DNA of 64,000 bases from Bacillus_CJ salitolerans (GTDB taxonomy: Bacteria > Bacillota > Bacilli > Bacillales > SA4). The notes below the pieces were generated by a model, which saw nothing but the letters and a program-made list of their open reading frames with translations, was not told the origin of the DNA and ran no database searches. Both the position numbers and the translations under genes were made by a program. Positions 43,199 through 51,603 of the stretch are shown here, one piece after another; the stretch's first letter is position 1; the number at the start of each line of letters is the position of its first letter. The stretch is taken from NCBI RefSeq assembly GCF_042680805.1, contig NZ_JBHUEM010000045.1, positions 62,001-126,000 on the forward strand, given 5' to 3'.

Positions 43199-43255
43199 CA
43201 TTTTCTTGCTTAACAAGACGTACCCATAAAGAAAAAAAACAGCCCTTAGCTGATC
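43199..43255. repeat. 57-bp dispersed repeat, copy 3
   Basis: CATTTTCTT at its left end, CGTACCCATAAAGAAAAAAAA in the middle and TTAGCTGATC at the right; same length as copies 1 and 2. On the minus strand CAGC-TAAGG-GCTG is followed by eight T. The rest of the 43.2-43.6 kb gap holds a decayed short hydrophobic frame (GSSNFIIGVYVMSIGIV) without a start. Confidence 0.6.
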
Positions 43256-43507
43256 TCAAAGCACCCTATAGCATAATAAGAACGGTTTTATATACCAATC
43301 TATAGTCTAAGTTTACTTGATAAAACCTCAAATGATTGCAAATAACACTATACCAATAGACATAACATAGACTCCTATAATAAAATTACTGGAACCTCTT
43401 AGCTTTTTCGGTAGATCTTTCTTTTCAAATTAAATAGACCCTCAATAGGATATTTCGGTTGCGATTTTTAGATAATTTAAATGTTATTATCCACGTTGAT
43501 ATATAAG

Positions 43508-43544
43508 AAAAAAGTAAGAGACCAAGTAAAATGCTACTTGGTCT
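43508..43544 (-). terminator. Intrinsic terminator of ypwA
   Basis: AGACCAAGTA / TACTTGGTCT stem with a 6-nt loop followed by CTTACTTTTTT on the minus strand. Confidence 0.85.
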
Positions 43545-43612
43545 GCTAATGAATATGCTATTTCCATGTCTCTCCACTGAATCGGAACTACTTAAAATTG
43601 GTCCTTACACTT

Positions 43613-45127
43613 TTATAGCTTATATACCTCAGCATACTTCTTTTCTAAATAATTGATTAAATGCTGTGCGTTTAAGCCTTCACCAGTTACATCATTTAGT
43701 ATTTCTAATGGCTTTTTCATGCCACCATGACGGTGAATCTTCTCCGTTAACCATTCACGTATTTGAATAAGATTTCCTTCTTCTACCAATTGATCATAAT
43801 GAGGTAAATCCTTTAACATGGCTTCCTTAATTTGTGCAGCATACATATAGCCTAGTGCATAAGATGGGAAATAGCCGAATGCTCCGCCTGACCAGTGAAC
43901 ATCCTGGAGTACACCTTGTGCATCATTATCTGGTCTGACACCTAAGTATTCCTCCATTTTGTTATTCCAAATTTCAGGCAGATCCTTGACTTCGATTTCA
44001 TCATTAAATAGCCCTTTCTCTATTTCATATCGAACCATTACATGCAATGAGTATGTTAATTCATCTGCCTCAATTCTAATAAGAGATGGCTTCGACTCAT
44101 TGATAGCTCTGTAATAATCCTCAAGAGAAACGTTATCGAATTGTCCGTTAGCATATTCTTTTAAAACACTATAGTTGCGCTTCCAAAAATGAAAATCACG
44201 ACCTACAAAATTTTCGTAGAATAAAGATTGCGATTCATGGATCCCCATAGAAGTACCACCACAAAGTGGAGTACCAATTAATTCAGGAGATATATTTTGC
44301 TCATATAGTGCATGTCCACATTCATGGATTGTTCCAAATACAGCTGTTCTAAAATCATTTTCATCATATTTGGTTGTGACGCGAACATCACCAGGGTTAA
44401 GACCAGTGGCAAAAGGATGAACCGTCTCATCAAGTCTACCAGAATCAAAGTTGTATCCTAACTCCTTTAATACAGCTAAACTAAAATCTTTTTGCTTATC
44501 TTTTGGAAATGGTTGGAATAAGAAATCAGTTACTGGCTTATGCTCCGACGCTGCTATACGCTGTACTAAAGGCACAATACTTTCTCTTAATTGTCCGAAC
44601 ACTTTATCTAAAATTTCAACCGTTACACCTGGTTCATAGTCATCTAGAAGAGTATTATATTTATTACCTTCATAGCCCCAGTAGTTGATGAACTTTTTGT
44701 TAAATTCTACTAGCTTTTCTAAGTAGGGCTGGAATGCTGAAAAATCCGATTCAGCCTTTGCTTGTTCCCAAGCAGATTCGGCCTTTGATTGTAAAATGAC
44801 ATACTCTCGATATTCAATCGCTGGAATCTTCTTATTTTTCTCATAATCTTTCTTACATTCTCGGACTGACATTTTAGTGATTTCAGAGATTTGCTCTTGA
44901 GCTTCTGGAGTAGACAATACCTCGATGTAGCTTGCCATTTCATCAGAAGTAGACATAGCAAATACCTCAGACGATAGAACGCCTAAAACCTCTGAGCGTT
45001 GTTCAATACCATTCTTAGGTGCACCGGTGCGAAGATCCCAGTACATTAAACCTAGCGCTTCATTATACGCAGCCATTTTTTTTACATGATCTAAAAACTT
45101 TTTCTCTGTATCTTGAATCATTGTCAT
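43613..45127 (-). CDS. ypwA: M32 family metallocarboxypeptidase
   Basis: 504 residues, the normal length. The zinc motif HECGH (about residues 268-272, in GTIHECGHALYEQ) and the downstream Glu in GIHESQSLFYENFVGR are present. The N-terminal MYWDLRTGAPKNG and the DVRVTTKYDENDF segments are also typical. The enzyme removes C-terminal residues from peptides in the cytoplasm. GAGGGGG lies 5 nt before ATG 45127. It starts the second conserved block (ypwA-ypvA-...). Confidence 0.94.
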   Translation of the reverse strand: MTMIQDTEKKFLDHVKKMAAYNEALGLMYWDLRTGAPKNGIEQRSEVLGVLSSEVFAMSTSDEMASYIEVLSTPEAQEQISEITKMSVRECKKDYEKNKKIPAIEYREYVILQSKAESAWEQAKAESDFSAFQPYLEKLVEFNKKFINYWGYEGNKYNTLLDDYEPGVTVEILDKVFGQLRESIVPLVQRIAASEHKPVTDFLFQPFPKDKQKDFSLAVLKELGYNFDSGRLDETVHPFATGLNPGDVRVTTKYDENDFRTAVFGTIHECGHALYEQNISPELIGTPLCGGTSMGIHESQSLFYENFVGRDFHFWKRNYSVLKEYANGQFDNVSLEDYYRAINESKPSLIRIEADELTYSLHVMVRYEIEKGLFNDEIEVKDLPEIWNNKMEEYLGVRPDNDAQGVLQDVHWSGGAFGYFPSYALGYMYAAQIKEAMLKDLPHYDQLVEEGNLIQIREWLTEKIHRHGGMKKPLEILNDVTGEGLNAQHLINYLEKKYAEVYKL

Positions 45128-45185
45128 ACTTCCCCCTCTTATTAATTACCTAGTTAAATTTCTCCAAAAATAGGAAAGTTCCTTT

Positions 45186-47117
45186 TTATATTTTTTGTGG
45201 ACTTGTTGGGCATGCTTCAATAATGGTCTCAAGTAGCTTTGTATCGAGCTTTTCTGGAATAAATAAAGTGATGATTCCTTGATCCTCACTTGTCCTTATT
45301 AAACGCCCGATACCTTGTCTTAATCGTAAAATCATATAAGGAACCTCAACTTCCCACAGGAAATCAGACACTTGTTTACGCTTTGATTGGAAAACAGGAT
45401 CATTAGGTGGGAACGGTAGGGACCATATGACAACGTTTGAGAGTGATGGCCCTGGTATATCTAGCCCTTCCCATAGGTGTACGGCACAAAGAACAGATTC
45501 GACGTCGTTTTGAAAGGTCGAAACAAGGTCACTAATTTCTTTGTCTCCTTCAAACAAAAACTTGTACTTAGAAACCGGAGTTACTGCCTCTTTAAACTGC
45601 TTAAGTTCTTCTTCTGTATTGAAAAGTAGTAAAGCTTGTCCATTTGTTTTTCCTAACTGCTCAAGGGTGATGGCTAGCTTGTCCTCTAAGGTGTGGCTAC
45701 TCGTCATTCCTTTTAGATAAATACTCATTTGCTCTTCATAGTCAAAAGGAGATGCAACTGAAAATGAATGGTAGCTCTCCACTCCTAAGCTGTTAGAAAG
45801 ATAAGTAAAATCACCATTTTGCGACAAGGTTGCAGAAGAAAAAATAAAAGGAATTTTTTGAGAAAATACCGATTCACTTAAGACTTCTTGAACCGTTCTT
45901 GGCATGATTACCAAGTGATAGCTGTCAATATCTATTTCTACCCATGATATAACATTCTCAGTTTGTAAAAACAGCTTAAGGGAGTACTCCATCTGGTCTA
46001 AATGTTCCTCTACAATACGAAGGTCATAATGATTAATTGTATGTAATTCTCCTTCAAAAACTAGCGACTCTCCAATATCTACAATTTTTTGATACAACTT
46101 CTTAGATTGATCTAAAAGTACCTCAGTAAAAGATATCTCCATTCGTGAAGAACCTGCTACCTCATTGCTATTCTCCTTTAATAGGTCAAAGAAATATGCA
46201 TTATTCTCTAAGGCTTCCTCAACCAATTCTGCAAATTCCTCACGTAAATCATTTCCAAGTAATCTTGTTAGTAGATCCTCTAGAGTTCTCTCTTTTACAC
46301 GATAGGTAAGAGCTTTTTGTGCGGCATATTCTACTAGGTGACCTTCATCGAAAACAACACTACTTGCATCTGGAAGTAGCGGTAATTGTCCTTCTCTCTT
46401 TCTTGATTCGGCTGTCCAAATATGCTCCATATAAAAATCATGTGAACAAATAATAATATCACTTGCTTTACGGTAATAATCGCGAGTTAACGTTTGACCA
46501 CAACGATGCCTCTTCGAGCATGCAAAGCAATCTTGAAAGTGATCCCAAGCAACATTTCGCCATTCTTCATCTGTAAAGTGGGGATACTCTTTTCGATCAC
46601 CATAGTGGTAAAACCTTTGAAATCCACTTGTATCGTGAACAAAATCCGGAAGCTGTTCGAACATCTTATTTTCTTTTTCAGATGGTGAAGCAGCAATTCG
46701 TTCGTCTAATTTATTTAGACAAACATATTGCCCTGGTGATTTTGCTAATCTTGAATCGATTACTACATTTAAATATTTTGCAATTTTTGCAATATCTCCT
46801 TCTTGCTTTACGAGCTGCTCAATTAATGTTTCATCCGCACAAGCAATAATAGCTGGCTTTCCAACGAAACGTGCATAACAAATTGCATATAACAAATATA
46901 CGATCGTTTTACCTGTTCCTACACCAGCTTCAGCAAACATCACTTTTTTGTCTTTAAACGCTTTCTCAAGCTGAAATGCCATGTATATTTGTTCATCTCT
47001 TAATTCAAATCCTGCATCAGGAAGGATATCATAAAACACATCTCCAACCCATTCATTTAATTTAGTAAAAAAATTATCCGTTTTACCAACTTCAAACGGA
47101 AGCTTCTGATTCAACAT
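45186..47117 (-). CDS. ypvA: DinG-like ATP-dependent DNA helicase YpvA
   Basis: 643 residues, superfamily 2 helicase of the XPD/DinG type. Walker A is AEAGVGTGKT near residue 63. Cys residues in CFACSKRHRCGQTL and an earlier YVCLNK could form an iron-sulfur site. VVFDEGH is the DEAH-like box near 255, SSATLSQNG is motif III, and GIGRLIRTSEDQG is motif VI. No nuclease domain is fused. GGAGGTAGTAC precedes ATG 47117. B. subtilis YpvA has the same place and plan. Confidence 0.92.
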   Translation of the reverse strand: MLNQKLPFEVGKTDNFFTKLNEWVGDVFYDILPDAGFELRDEQIYMAFQLEKAFKDKKVMFAEAGVGTGKTIVYLLYAICYARFVGKPAIIACADETLIEQLVKQEGDIAKIAKYLNVVIDSRLAKSPGQYVCLNKLDERIAASPSEKENKMFEQLPDFVHDTSGFQRFYHYGDRKEYPHFTDEEWRNVAWDHFQDCFACSKRHRCGQTLTRDYYRKASDIIICSHDFYMEHIWTAESRKREGQLPLLPDASSVVFDEGHLVEYAAQKALTYRVKERTLEDLLTRLLGNDLREEFAELVEEALENNAYFFDLLKENSNEVAGSSRMEISFTEVLLDQSKKLYQKIVDIGESLVFEGELHTINHYDLRIVEEHLDQMEYSLKLFLQTENVISWVEIDIDSYHLVIMPRTVQEVLSESVFSQKIPFIFSSATLSQNGDFTYLSNSLGVESYHSFSVASPFDYEEQMSIYLKGMTSSHTLEDKLAITLEQLGKTNGQALLLFNTEEELKQFKEAVTPVSKYKFLFEGDKEISDLVSTFQNDVESVLCAVHLWEGLDIPGPSLSNVVIWSLPFPPNDPVFQSKRKQVSDFLWEVEVPYMILRLRQGIGRLIRTSEDQGIITLFIPEKLDTKLLETIIEACPTSPQKI

Positions 47118-47179
47118 GTACTACCTCCAGCATATTTATCAAATTGTTAACTTCGTTAATGATTGGAGCGATTCCTTCA

Positions 47180-47208
47180 AAAAGAAAAGTTTTCCATTAT
47201 GGAAAACT
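47180..47208 (-). terminator. Intrinsic terminator of a 62-codon gene
   Basis: AGTTTTCC / GGAAAACT stem with a 4-nt loop, followed by TTTCTTTTT on the minus strand. Confidence 0.78.
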
Positions 47209-47210
47209 AC

Positions 47211-47399
47211 TTAGTCCTGTATATATTTAAGTAATTTTGGGTCGATTAAGGTTGCGTGTGACAGTGCATGTAAATAATTTTCTTGTGCCTCACTCATTCC
47301 GGTTAACTCCTGGCTAGAGGCTGACTCTGCTCCTAACGTAGTATATGTATCCTTTAGGGCTCTAAAGATTCGATTGAAATCAAGTTGATCACAATGCAT
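47211..47399 (-). CDS. Hypothetical protein, 62 aa
   Basis: A helical 62-residue protein: MHCDQLDFNRIFRALKDTY, SQELTGMSEAQENYLHALSHA and DPKLLKYIQD. AGGAGTGG lies 12 nt before the ATG, a longer spacing than ideal. Not recognised. It lies between ypvA and a divergent TM2 gene and has its own terminator directly after the stop. Confidence 0.6.
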   Translation of the reverse strand: MHCDQLDFNRIFRALKDTYTTLGAESASSQELTGMSEAQENYLHALSHATLIDPKLLKYIQD

Positions 47400-47605
47400 A
47401 TTGTTGTTTCCACTCCTACAATTCTAAATTTTGAACAGTAAACAGTATATGCGTGACAAAAATAAGGTATACATAAAATTAGAATCATGAATGAGTGAAA
47501 AAGCACATATTTTTTAATAGAAACATAAAAAATTCGGGAAACTTTAAACAAAGACCGTTCACTTTTACTCAAGACTTTCTAGTTCCAGTATTGGAGGGAG
47601 AGAGC

Positions 47606-47809
47606 ATGAAAAGTCGTATAGTAGCGGGCATTCTAGGAATTTTACTTGGCTCATTCGGGATTCACAAATTTTACTTAGGTAAGATTTGGCAAGGCATCCT
47701 TTACCTATTATTTAGCTGGACAGGGATACCTGGAATTATCGGTCTTATTGAAGGTATACTTTATCTAGTAAAAACAGACGAAGAGTTTCACGCTAAATAT
47801 TCAAAATAA
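47606..47809 (+). CDS. TM2 domain membrane protein
   Basis: 67 residues with two membrane segments. The TM2 pattern is clear: AGILGILLGSFGIHKFYLGKIWQGILYLL and IPGIIGLIEGILYLVKTDEEF. GGAGGGAGAGAGC precedes ATG 47606; the longer upstream frame has no SD. Function of bacterial TM2 proteins is unknown. Confidence 0.85.
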   Translation: MKSRIVAGILGILLGSFGIHKFYLGKIWQGILYLLFSWTGIPGIIGLIEGILYLVKTDEEFHAKYSK

Positions 47810-47810
47810 C

Positions 47811-47850
47811 GATTACAGAGCCTCTCTAATCAGGAAAAGGCTCTGATTAT
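47811..47850. terminator. Hairpin between the TM2 gene and ypsC (convergent)
   Basis: CAGAGCCT / AGGCTCTG stem with a 14-nt loop, followed by ATTATTGTTCT on the plus strand. Confidence 0.65.
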
Positions 47851-48992
47851 TGTTCTCTTCTTGGCGGCCTTGGTCCCCAGTACTGATAATAGTCCGTTTT
47901 GATAAACCCATTAAACAGCTTTCGCTTCTTTGTAGCTTTCTTCCCGTATAGCTCCTCAAAGCCTTCATGAGAGGTTAACATGTAAACTGACCAAGTAGGA
48001 AGACTTTCAAATGCTTTTCCCATATCTCTATACAATTTCTCGACAATCGGTTTATCACCTAGACGTTCACCGTATGGTGGGTTTCCAATAATTACTCCAT
48101 ATTCATCTTTTGACGTTATATCGGTTACTTGCATTTGCTTGAAAGTAAGCAGATCCCCTAATCCTGCTTCAAAGGCGTTATCTTTAGAGATATTCACCAT
48201 TCGATGATCAATATCAGTACCCATAATCGAAAGAGGTTGGTCATATTTCGCTAAATCTTCTGCTTCCTCTCTTGCTTCATCCCAAAGCTTCGAATCAATA
48301 AATGACCATTTTTCTGACACAAAATCTCGATTAAACCCTGGAGCAATGTTTTGACCGATTAATGCGGCCTCAATAGGAATCGTTCCCGAACCACAAAAAG
48401 GATCGATTAACGGGCGATCAGCGTTCCAATTGGTTAGCTTTATTAAAGTTGCAGCTAATGTTTCCTTTAGCGGAGCTTCCCCTTGATCAACTCGATATCC
48501 TCGCTTATGAAGACCAGCACCACTCGTATCAATGGTTAGTGTTACGATATCTTTAAGTAAGGCAACTTCAATTCTATAAAGAGGACCTGTTTCTTCAAAC
48601 CAAGTAACGTCTTTATATGTATTTTTCAAGCTTTCAACAACTGCTCTTTTTACTATTCCTTGACAATCAGAAACGCTAAATAATTTTGATTTAACAGATT
48701 TGCCTATCACAGGGAATTCAGCATCTTTTGGGATAAAATCTGACCATTTAATTTTTTTCGTTTTCTCAAACAATTCATCAAACGTTGTCGCTTTAAACTC
48801 TCCGACCTTCAGCTTGATACGGTCAGCAGTTCGAAGCCACAGATTGGTTCTACATATCGCACGTTCATCAGCCTCAAATGTTACTTTTCCATTATCTACA
48901 ACGCAATTTTCATACCCGAGACTTCGGACTTCCTCTGCAACAACAGATTCTATTCCCATTGCTGCAGTAGCAATTAAGGTTACTTTACCCAT
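47847..48992 (-). CDS. ypsC: 23S rRNA (guanine-N2) methyltransferase YpsC
   Basis: 381 residues. A THUMP domain covers the N-terminal third (EVRSLGYENCVVDNGKVTFEAD onward). The methyltransferase core follows, with PLIDPFCGSGTIPIEAALIG (SAM motif), ADEMVN-like GTDIDHRMVNISKDNA and the catalytic NPPYGERLGD. This is the RlmL/YpsC family that makes m2G in 23S rRNA. AAAGGAG precedes the ATG. Its place beside rnpB and gpsB is that of B. subtilis. Confidence 0.93.
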   Translation of the reverse strand: MGKVTLIATAAMGIESVVAEEVRSLGYENCVVDNGKVTFEADERAICRTNLWLRTADRIKLKVGEFKATTFDELFEKTKKIKWSDFIPKDAEFPVIGKSVKSKLFSVSDCQGIVKRAVVESLKNTYKDVTWFEETGPLYRIEVALLKDIVTLTIDTSGAGLHKRGYRVDQGEAPLKETLAATLIKLTNWNADRPLIDPFCGSGTIPIEAALIGQNIAPGFNRDFVSEKWSFIDSKLWDEAREEAEDLAKYDQPLSIMGTDIDHRMVNISKDNAFEAGLGDLLTFKQMQVTDITSKDEYGVIIGNPPYGERLGDKPIVEKLYRDMGKAFESLPTWSVYMLTSHEGFEELYGKKATKKRKLFNGFIKTDYYQYWGPRPPRREQ

Positions 48993-49065
48993 AGGTCGCT
49001 CCTTTAGTTATGTATATAATATTAACATCATTTCGCAGTAGACATAAGTTTATACAAGTAATAAT

Positions 49066-49091
49066 GCAAAAAGCTCTCCAATTGGAGAGCT
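49066..49091 (-). terminator. Intrinsic terminator between rnpB and ypsC
   Basis: AGCTCTCC / GGAGAGCT with flanking complementarity (AGCTCTCCAA/TTGGAGAGCT) followed by TTTTTGC on the minus strand. Confidence 0.82.
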
Positions 49092-49221
49092 ATACTCAAT
49101 CAATTTCATGAAAAGTTCAGCTACAGTTATTACCTATCGTTTTCAAAAAATCTTTATCTAACGACTATAGAAATCATAGTTTTACCCTTCTAATGGTAAA
49201 ACATAACGCTTTACTTTTTTA

Positions 49222-49642
49222 ATGATGTCTCAATAACGTTCTGTAAGCCATGTTTTGTACCATTGTACTACAATCGACTGACGAGTCTCGTACTCCGGTG
49301 GTAATCATCTATCTACAGATGTCTACAACATCTGTCGTTCTCATCGTTGAATTCCTTAGAGAACGCGCCCCTACCATTATTTGGGTTTCTCGCTCGTGGG
49401 GTTTACCTCGTTCCACTCTAGCCATTTCTAGCTAGACTTCGTCACTGTGGCACTTTCAAGGTAGTCGGACCATATCCAAGGGACGTAGGTCGTTTCCCTG
49501 CCGTCAACCGGTTTTAACACCCGGCTGCCCTAGCTTATGAATTGGCTAGGCACGAACACTACAAGCATCTCAGCTTGTGCGAGCATGGACTTTCCTCTGC
49601 ATGATCTCTCATTCAGCGATTACCCGAACGTCATTGATGAGC
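49222..49642 (-). ncRNA. rnpB: RNase P RNA, B type
   Basis: The minus strand has the conserved 5' part ACGTTCGGGTAATCGC, AGAGGAAAGTCCATGCTCGC and GTGCCTAGC. Later come GGCAGGGAAACGACC, GAAAGTGCCACAGTGACG, GTGGAACGAGGTAAACCCC, GAGCGAGAAACCCAAA, and the closing ACAAAACATGGCTTACAGAACG. This is the B-type ribozyme of Bacillus, about 420 nt, that matures tRNA 5' ends with the RnpA protein. Ends are estimated from the conserved stems and the promoter. The plus-strand frame inside this interval is spurious. Flanking ypsC and gpsB match B. subtilis. Confidence 0.97.
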
Positions 49643-49649
49643 AAGATTT

Positions 49650-49678
49650 AGTATATTACACTATTGTTAATTCCGCAA
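49650..49678 (-). promoter_or_regulatory. Predicted rnpB promoter
   Basis: TTGCGG (-35, 49673-49678) and TATACT (-10, 49650-49655) with a 17-bp spacer, seven bases upstream of the estimated RNA 5' end. Confidence 0.7.
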
Positions 49679-49709
49679 CATCAAATGATTCCAAAGCTAC
49701 CATTTTGTA

Positions 49710-50006
49710 TTAATCATACAATTTGCTTCCAAATACATGCTTTTCTAAATTAGATAATCGTTTTAGAATGTCAAAATTTGTATTTCCTGTTGTTGGAGTT
49801 GGACGCTTACTTGTATCCTCAAGTTGTCTTTTTAGACGAAGGTTTTCTTGTTGTAATTCTTCGATTTCTTGATGGAATACTTCATAATCTTTAATGACAT
49901 AATCTAAAAATTTATCTACTTCTTCTTGACTATATCCACGGAATGCAGATTTGAATTCTTTTTCTAAAATATCTTTTGCACTTAACTTTATTCGATCTGA
50001 TAACAT
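49710..50006 (-). CDS. gpsB: Cell division protein GpsB
   Basis: 98 residues, a DivIVA-like protein. The N-terminal membrane-binding and coiled-coil region is typical: KLSAKDILEKEFKSAFRGYSQEEVDKFLDYVIKDYE, followed by heptads (EEIEELQQENLRLKRQL) and the C-terminal NFDILKRLSNLEKHVFG helix. GpsB shuttles PBP1 between elongation and division. The start at 50006 has GAGGTGAACAAT upstream. The longer frame begins inside the promoter and is rejected. Confidence 0.96.
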   Translation of the reverse strand: MLSDRIKLSAKDILEKEFKSAFRGYSQEEVDKFLDYVIKDYEVFHQEIEELQQENLRLKRQLEDTSKRPTPTTGNTNFDILKRLSNLEKHVFGSKLYD

Positions 50007-50131
50007 ATTGTTCACCTCTATAACGTATACCATTCATCTCTTCTTATTTTTTCAAAAAACTTCACAATTGTCAATTTATCTTATTATTACGATTTAGTAT
50101 CACTGGTTACACTAATTCATTCTATTATTTT

Positions 50132-50701
50132 TTATGAAGACCAATTGGCTGGATCACTATATTTGTCTTCAAGAATAAGTTCTTCTATATCAAGCGGTGT
50201 AATGAGGATTATCGGGTAATCCTCACGTTCTGCTCTTCTCTTTGCTTCTTGAATCATAAATAATGGACTACCTTGTTTTTCATCATCATAAAAAGCGATA
50301 AGTGCATCACTTTTCTGAATTATAAACTGATTCTTTGCTTTTAATTGTCCTGGATTTTCGTACGGACGCTTGGTTATACTATCAACAAAATCTGCTTGTG
50401 ACACAATAAACTCATATTGCTCCTTATTGAAATCATTCCATTTCGATTCTTGATCTAAATATGGTGTTAGGACAGCAAGTTTTACATTTGGAAATTCAGT
50501 TTGTAGATCAAATATCTCCTCAGCTACCCACAGTTCCGTTCCAAGCTGTCCACTAATTAATATCCATTCTAAATTTCCCTCTATTAAGGTAAGAAGTCGC
50601 TTTCTAAATGCTCTTTTTATGTATTGAATGGCTATATGATCTTGCTTGAAAATGCCTAACTCAAACGATTTGTAGCCTGTAATTGCCACGACCTTTGTCA
50701 T
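50132..50701 (-). CDS. ypsA: YpsA, SLOG/DUF1273 protein
   Basis: 189 residues. The core fits the YpsA family (SLOG superfamily of nucleotide-binding proteins): VVAITGYKSFELGIF at the N-terminus, WILISGQLGTELWVAE, VKLAVLTPY, SDALIAFYDDEKQGSPLFMI. YpsA influences cell division and stress in B. subtilis and S. aureus and sits next to gpsB in both. GTG at 50713 is possible, but AGGTGG precedes ATG 50701 with good spacing. Confidence 0.92.
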   Translation of the reverse strand: MTKVVAITGYKSFELGIFKQDHIAIQYIKRAFRKRLLTLIEGNLEWILISGQLGTELWVAEEIFDLQTEFPNVKLAVLTPYLDQESKWNDFNKEQYEFIVSQADFVDSITKRPYENPGQLKAKNQFIIQKSDALIAFYDDEKQGSPLFMIQEAKRRAEREDYPIILITPLDIEELILEDKYSDPANWSS

Positions 50702-50854
50702 TTCATTCACCACCTAGTAATTCATATTGTAATAGAAAATGATGGCTAGTGCCATGCTCGTTACCAATAAGGTGGACATTGTTTTTTCCAAATAATCATG
50801 ATGAGAATGTTGAAAAAAATATAAGCTATAATGGAGTTTTTATCGTTCCTAATG

Positions 50855-50890
50855 TAAAAAAACAAGAACTGACAACAGCCAGTTCTTGTT
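50855..50890 (-). terminator. Intrinsic terminator of cotD
   Basis: ACAAGAACTG / CAGTTCTTGT stem with an 8-nt loop followed by seven T on the minus strand. Confidence 0.88.
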
Positions 50891-50900
50891 TCAGAGTACC

Positions 50901-51224
50901 TTATTTTCTCATCATGTTTCCTGGAGCCATTGCGCCTGGAGCCATTGCGCCTGGAGCCATGCCTGGGGCCATACCTGGAGCAACTCCTGGGGCACCTGGG
51001 CCCATACCTGGGTAAGGACCAGGGCATACAAATTGTTGGTTTGAAACCTCATTTACAACTGATTCCGTATGAGGGAAATAATGATTGTGTTGATAGTTAT
51101 GGTGAAGCACATTAGTTGTATGACTTGGATGAATGTGTGGAACGATTGTATTTGTATAAGCGTGTTTCACACAGCATTTCGTTGGGTAGACAATAGGTGG
51201 CATAACATTTGGTCTTCCGTACAT
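50901..51224 (-). CDS. cotD: Spore coat protein CotD
   Basis: 107 residues. The N-terminal MYGRPNVMPPIVYPTKCCVKH and the His/Tyr-rich middle (HIHPSHTTNV, HHNYQHNHYFPHTES) are typical of CotD. The C-terminal quarter is a Gly-Met-Ala-Pro tandem repeat (about five units of GMAPGA or APGAM). The inner-coat position is known for CotD. Start 51224 has AAAGGAG 10 nt upstream; the longer frame is rejected. Next to ypsA, as in B. subtilis. Confidence 0.92.
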   Translation of the reverse strand: MYGRPNVMPPIVYPTKCCVKHAYTNTIVPHIHPSHTTNVLHHNYQHNHYFPHTESVVNEVSNQQFVCPGPYPGMGPGAPGVAPGMAPGMAPGAMAPGAMAPGNMMRK

Positions 51225-51345
51225 ACTAATTTCTCCTTTCATCTTTTTAGTATTTACAGTAATAGCCTATGAAGAAAGAGGTATACATGTACTAATGCAA
51301 ACACCTATTTTTAGAAAAAATAATGTTCTTCATGATAAATGCCTA

Positions 51346-51441
51346 CTAAAACAGAAAGTGAATACTTTGCTTGAATTCAGAAAAAACAAGAATTGTTAAA
51401 CATATCATAAAGAAAAATATAAAAAGTAATACTTTCCTCAA
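51346..51441 (-). CDS. Possible 31-aa membrane peptide (TTG start)
   Basis: TTG 51441 has GGGGAG at 7-nt spacing and encodes MRKVLLFIFFFMICLTILVF plus SEFKQSIHFLF. One hydrophobic segment of about 17 residues with a basic N-terminus, like small membrane peptides of Bacillus. No family recognised. The surrounding 51.24-51.60 kb gap shows no other gene. Confidence 0.42.
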   Translation of the reverse strand: MRKVLLFIFFFMICLTILVFSEFKQSIHFLF

Positions 51442-51603
51442 TTGTGCTCTCCCCTAGTTGTAGATTGTTTACAACTGAAGATTTTATAATTCCCTTCGTC
51501 AAAAAACAACAAGAAATTTTTAGAAAGAGTGTTATTTGGTCTCATTCGACATAAGTTACGCGAAAGTTGGTGATTTATGCGCTTACCCAGGAAATGTACG
51601 AGC

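Noticed and set aside
49250..49435. Plus-strand open frame of 61 codons
   Set aside because: It lies entirely inside the RNase P RNA gene.
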